Source of the DNA: Collinsella sp. An307 | Lineage (GTDB): Bacteria > Actinomycetota > Coriobacteriia > Coriobacteriales > Coriobacteriaceae | Assembly (NCBI RefSeq): GCF_002161805.1 | Contig: NZ_NFIP01000008.1 | Coordinates: 1-64,000 of the forward strand | DNA: 64,000 nt | Direction of reading: 5' to 3' | Shown: piece after piece, positions 61,434 to 64,000 of the stretch | How the letters are laid out: each line of letters starts with the position of its first letter | Numbering within the stretch: the first letter of the stretch is position 1 | The notes under the pieces: generated by a model | What the model was told of the DNA's origin: nothing | Databases searched by the model: none | What the model saw: only the letters and a program-made list of their open reading frames with translations | Translations under genes and position numbers: made by a program

Positions 61434-61459
61434 GCGTACTCTAGTGTGCTAAAGTACGC
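61434..61459. promoter_or_regulatory. 26-bp imperfect palindrome upstream of hisZG
   Basis: The two 13-base halves (GCGTACTCTAGTG and, reverse-complemented, GCGTACTTTAGCA) agree at 10 positions. It ends 38 bases before the ATG of the HisZ-HisG gene. The shape resembles an amino-acid repressor operator, but the regulator is unknown. Confidence 0.45.
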
Positions 61460-61497
61460 TGAACTCATCCGAGGTTACGAGTGAAGGAGGGCGCGCC

Positions 61498-63222
61498 ATG
61501 CCCGCGACCCCTTGGGGATTCAGAGACATCCTGCCAGAAGAGGCCCTCGTGCGCGAGGCGGTGGCAGATACCGTGCGCGGAGTGCTCCGGCGTGCGGACT
61601 ATCTGCCGGTGGAGACGCCGCTTCTGGAGGACAAGGCCGCGCTCGAGGCAGACCGCCGCATCGCGGATACGCCTTTCAAACTGTTTGATGATGACAGCCG
61701 CCTTTTGGTGGTGCGCCCCGACAACACCCTCTCAATTGCGCGCATGGTGTCGGCCCGCATGCGCTCGGCGGCGCTGCCGGTGCGTCTGCGCTACGAGGCG
61801 CCGGTCGTGCGCGACCAAGCGCGCCTGGCCGGAGGGTCCCGCCAGTTTACCCAGCTTGGTTTTGAGCTCATCGGCTCGGGCGGCGCGGCGGGCGACGCCG
61901 AGGTGGTGGAGCTGGTGCACGAGGTAACGTATGCCCTTGGCATCGACGATGTGCGCATCGTCTGCGGGAGCGTGCGCCCCTTTACCGAGTTGCTCGCCCG
62001 CTGCGGCGACGCCGAGCTGGCGCAGGACGCGCTCTCGCTCGTCCATGCCAACAAGCTGGTGGATCTTGATGCGCGCTTGGCGCAGGCAGATCTTGTCGCT
62101 CCGCTTGCCCGCGCCATCTCGGAGCTGCCGCGCGTTGTGGGCGATGCACGCGCGCTCGACGAGGTCGATGCGCTGCTCGCTGGCGCGGGCGTTTCTGTCT
62201 CCGCAACGGCGGAGCTGCGGGAGCTTCTCCTCGAGCTCGAGCGCCGCGGTGCCAAGGCGGCTGCCGACCGCATTACCTTTGACTTCTCTATCACGAATTC
62301 GTTTGACTATTACACGGGCCTTGTGCTCAAGGTATACGCTGGCGAGCTTTCCGACCCCGTGGGCTCGGGCGGGCGGTATGACGCCATCTTTACCGGGACG
62401 TTTGCAGATAAGGACCAAGTTCCCGCCGCGGGCTTTGCCTTCTCGCTGGAGCGGCTTGCCGGAACCTGCCGGCTGCCAGAGCGGACCGGCCAGGTTGCCG
62501 TTGAGGGTGCGGTTACCCGTGAGGCTGCGGCGCCCCTGCGCATCGCGGTTCCCAAGGGATCGCTTTTTGCTGGAACGCTCGAGGTGCTCGAGGCGGCGGG
62601 ACTCGCGGTGGACGAGCTGCGCGAGCCCGGTCGTCGCCTGATTGTCGCCGGGCGCGACCTTGTGGGCGCGGGCACAGAAGATGCCGAGACGGACATCGGC
62701 GATGTCGAGTTCATCATCGTGCGCGCTACCGACGCGCCGGCGTTTGTGGCTTGTGGCGGCGCCGATTGCGGTTTTTGCGGGCGTGACTCGCTCATCGAGG
62801 CAGACCTCGACCTGCTCGAGCTTGTTGACATGGGCTACGGCGCCTGCCGCTTCATCGAGGCGGAGCCGGCCGGCAGCGCCGGCGCGGCGGAGCGCGCCTA
62901 TGCGCGGCGCGGCAGCCTGCGCGTGGCAACCAAGTATCCGCGCATTGCCCGCAGCTGGTACGAGAGCCGTGGCATCACGGCGGACATCGTGGCGCTTCAC
63001 GGCAACATCGAGCTCGGCCCTATCGTCGGCCTCTCCGACCGCATCGTCGATATCACTGCAACGGGAACGACCCTGCGCGAGAACGACCTCGTCATCACCG
63101 GGGAGATTATGACCTGCACGGCGCGCTTTTTTGCCAACCCCGGCCGCGCGCGTATCGATCCGCGCGTTCGCGCACTCGGCAGGCGTCTGACGCGTGTCGC
63201 CGCGTCGGGCGGGGTACAATAG
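61498..63222 (+). CDS. hisZG: Fused HisZ-HisG ATP phosphoribosyltransferase
   Basis: The 574-residue protein joins two parts. Residues about 1-335 are a HisRS-like regulatory subunit (HisZ): PWGFRDILPEEA, YLPVETPLLED, RLLVVRPDNTLSIARM, RYEAPVVR and RQFTQLGFELIG. Residues about 345-574 are a short-form catalytic HisG: LRIAVPKGSLFAGTLEVLEAAGL, then GVDYGF-like ADCGFCGRDSL, ATKYPRIARSWYE and the PRPP loop DITATGTTLREN. In most bacteria with short HisG the two are separate chains forming an octamer. It catalyses the first step of histidine synthesis. GGAGG lies seven bases before the ATG. No other his gene is in the window. Confidence 0.92.
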   Translation: MPATPWGFRDILPEEALVREAVADTVRGVLRRADYLPVETPLLEDKAALEADRRIADTPFKLFDDDSRLLVVRPDNTLSIARMVSARMRSAALPVRLRYEAPVVRDQARLAGGSRQFTQLGFELIGSGGAAGDAEVVELVHEVTYALGIDDVRIVCGSVRPFTELLARCGDAELAQDALSLVHANKLVDLDARLAQADLVAPLARAISELPRVVGDARALDEVDALLAGAGVSVSATAELRELLLELERRGAKAAADRITFDFSITNSFDYYTGLVLKVYAGELSDPVGSGGRYDAIFTGTFADKDQVPAAGFAFSLERLAGTCRLPERTGQVAVEGAVTREAAAPLRIAVPKGSLFAGTLEVLEAAGLAVDELREPGRRLIVAGRDLVGAGTEDAETDIGDVEFIIVRATDAPAFVACGGADCGFCGRDSLIEADLDLLELVDMGYGACRFIEAEPAGSAGAAERAYARRGSLRVATKYPRIARSWYESRGITADIVALHGNIELGPIVGLSDRIVDITATGTTLRENDLVITGEIMTCTARFFANPGRARIDPRVRALGRRLTRVAASGGVQ

Positions 63223-63267
63223 GCGGGCGAGTTCCTGTTGCCGTTGATCCCGAGACGGGGGTTGCCC

Positions 63268-63525
63268 ATGATTACCTTTACGCACGTCATCGCCGGTGCG
63301 CAGGGGTTGCATGCGCGCCCTGTTGCCGAGATTGCGCGCCGCGCCCTTGATTGCGAGAGCCTCGTGACTATCTCGGTGCGTGACCGCTCGACGGACGCTA
63401 AGGACATGGTTGGTCTCATGGGTCTCGATGCGCGTTGTGGCGAGGCGGTCGAGGTGACGGTCGCAGGTGCCGACGAGGAGTCCGCGGCGGCAACTATGCA
63501 GGCCGTCTGCAAGGAGTTTCTGTAG
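63268..63525 (+). CDS. ptsH: HPr phosphocarrier protein
   Basis: The 85-residue protein has the phosphorylated His15 in GLHARPV. The second HPr block, normally KSIMGVMSL with regulatory Ser46, reads KDMVGLMGL, so position 46 is Asp. A serine-kinase switch at this site is therefore not possible in the usual way. HPr passes phosphate from enzyme I to IIA proteins, here probably including the IIA at 47.9 kb. The ATG at 63268 follows ACGGGGG; the TTG at 63238 is less likely. It follows hisZG closely but is functionally unrelated to it. Confidence 0.9.
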   Translation: MITFTHVIAGAQGLHARPVAEIARRALDCESLVTISVRDRSTDAKDMVGLMGLDARCGEAVEVTVAGADEESAAATMQAVCKEFL

Positions 63526-63551
63526 CCTCATTACGCTTTACATACGCATGC

Positions 63552-63580
63552 TTGACGGCTGCATGTGGCTTAGATAGTCT
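63552..63580 (+). promoter_or_regulatory. Promoter of the YitT-like gene
   Basis: TTGACG (63552-63557) and TAGTCT (63575-63580) are 17 bases apart, ending 44 bases before the ATG. A GACTA/TAGTC inverted pair lies just downstream and could be an operator. Confidence 0.5.
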
Positions 63581-63624
63581 GTAATCGGACTAAATAGTCA
63601 AGCAATCTCAGGAGGATTGATACC

Positions 63625-64000
63625 ATGACCGCGGCTCATACCACCCGGCCGCTCGTTTTGCTTGCCGATGCGCTGCGCCGTGTCACGCAGCCTCGCAACA
63701 TCCGTCGCGTGGCGTTCATCGCGCTCGGTACCGCCATTCTTACTTTTGGCATCCACAACATCCACCAGGTAACAGGCATTACCGAGGGCGGCATCATCGG
63801 TGGCATGCTCCTCATCAACCACTGGTTTGGCATTCCCTCCTCTGCCGCGACGTTTGTGCTCGATGCTGTCTGCTACGTACTTGCCCTGCGCTACCTCGGC
63901 TGGCGCTTTTTGGTATGGTCTGGCGTCGCTACGTCGTTTACCTCGCTGTTCTATGCGCTGTGGGACGCCCTGCCGCATCTTTTGCCCGACCTCTCCGCTC
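63625..64000 (+). CDS. YitT-family membrane protein (5' part, cut by window end)
   Basis: The first 125 codons are present. After a basic head (LRRVTQPRNIRRVAF) come membrane segments with the YitT/DUF161 block FGIHNIHQVTGITEGGIIGGMLLINHWFGIP at about residues 39-70. The family has a five-span domain and a cytoplasmic DUF2179 domain; its function is not firmly known. AGGAGG lies nine bases before the ATG at 63625. The gene runs beyond base 64000. Confidence 0.85.
   Translation, partial: MTAAHTTRPLVLLADALRRVTQPRNIRRVAFIALGTAILTFGIHNIHQVTGITEGGIIGGMLLINHWFGIPSSAATFVLDAVCYVLALRYLGWRFLVWSGVATSFTSLFYALWDALPHLLPDLSA

Overview
The window is GC-rich, densely coded bacterial chromosome. The gene content points to a strict or near-strict anaerobe of the Coriobacteriia, Collinsella-like. 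The evidence is a pyruvate:ferredoxin oxidoreductase, rubrerythrin, a 2x[4Fe-4S] ferredoxin, NiFe-hydrogenase maturation genes with NikR, an actinobacterial dnaK-grpE-dnaJ-hspR order, several sugar PTS systems, and phospho-alpha-glucosidases of family GH4. Genus assignment is inference. No rRNA, CRISPR array, phage or transposase gene is visible. One tRNA (Asp, GTC) is present.

Layout. 0-5.5 kb: a small orphan protein, a HIRAN-domain protein and the large PFOR gene, closed by a long terminator. 5.6-5.8 kb: a 197-bp element with 25-bp inverted ends (MITE-like). 5.8-10.4 kb, minus strand: a complete N-acetylmuramate salvage operon murR-murQ-murP-mupG. 10.5-18.7 kb: a C39-like peptidase, a PLC-like protein, a UMF1 transporter, a QueT-type vitamin transporter, a glycosyltransferase, a LytS/LytT-type two-component pair and a YfcE-type phosphodiesterase. 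18.8-24.5 kb: tRNA-Asp, an Rrf2 regulator, a clusterless MutY-like glycosylase, rubrerythrin, a HicB/HTH regulator preceded by a tiny leader ORF, endonuclease III and RmuC. 24.5-31.5 kb: two GntR/UTRA regulators, a flavin/PLP-oxidase-like protein, a zinc alcohol dehydrogenase and the first PTS-GH4 alpha-glucoside operon. 32-39.5 kb: the hypF-(XRE)-hypC-hypD-hypE cluster with a HAD phosphatase and a Nif3 protein. 39.7-48.5 kb: a second MupG-like protein, a GH51 arabinofuranosidase, a second PTS-GH4 operon and an IIA-RpiR-RpiR operon. 48.7-51.1 kb: nikR, a small helical protein, thioredoxin, a UDG-like protein and ferredoxin. 51.5-55.7 kb: the dnaK chaperone operon. 55.9-64 kb: EcfT and a fused double EcfA ATPase, murB, an ApbE lipoprotein with a Gx-type membrane protein, a HisZ-HisG fusion, HPr and the start of a YitT protein.

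How the genes fit together. Both PTS operons and MurP lack an IIA domain; the glucose-type IIA at 47.9 kb and the HPr at 63.3 kb could serve them. The two GntR regulators appear to have different palindromic operators. TTGTCTAGACAA sites lie around the adjacent PTS-1/dehydrogenase divergent promoter. CTTGTTCGTACAAG sites lie by the other regulator's own gene and again 17 kb away before PTS-2. Both PTS promoters also carry a pair of ACCGTTYAY motifs spaced exactly 21 bp. The fused EcfA plus EcfT would energise unlinked S components such as QueT. NikR and the hyp genes fit nickel supply to a hydrogenase encoded elsewhere.

Most notable signals: a 47-nt apical module (46/47 identical) shared by the terminators of PFOR and rubrerythrin, whose basal stems differ completely; the MITE-like element; the shared operator codes linking remote sugar operons; the HisZ-HisG fusion; an HPr with Asp at position 46; and a MutY-like enzyme without iron-sulfur cysteines and with Glu at the catalytic Asp position.
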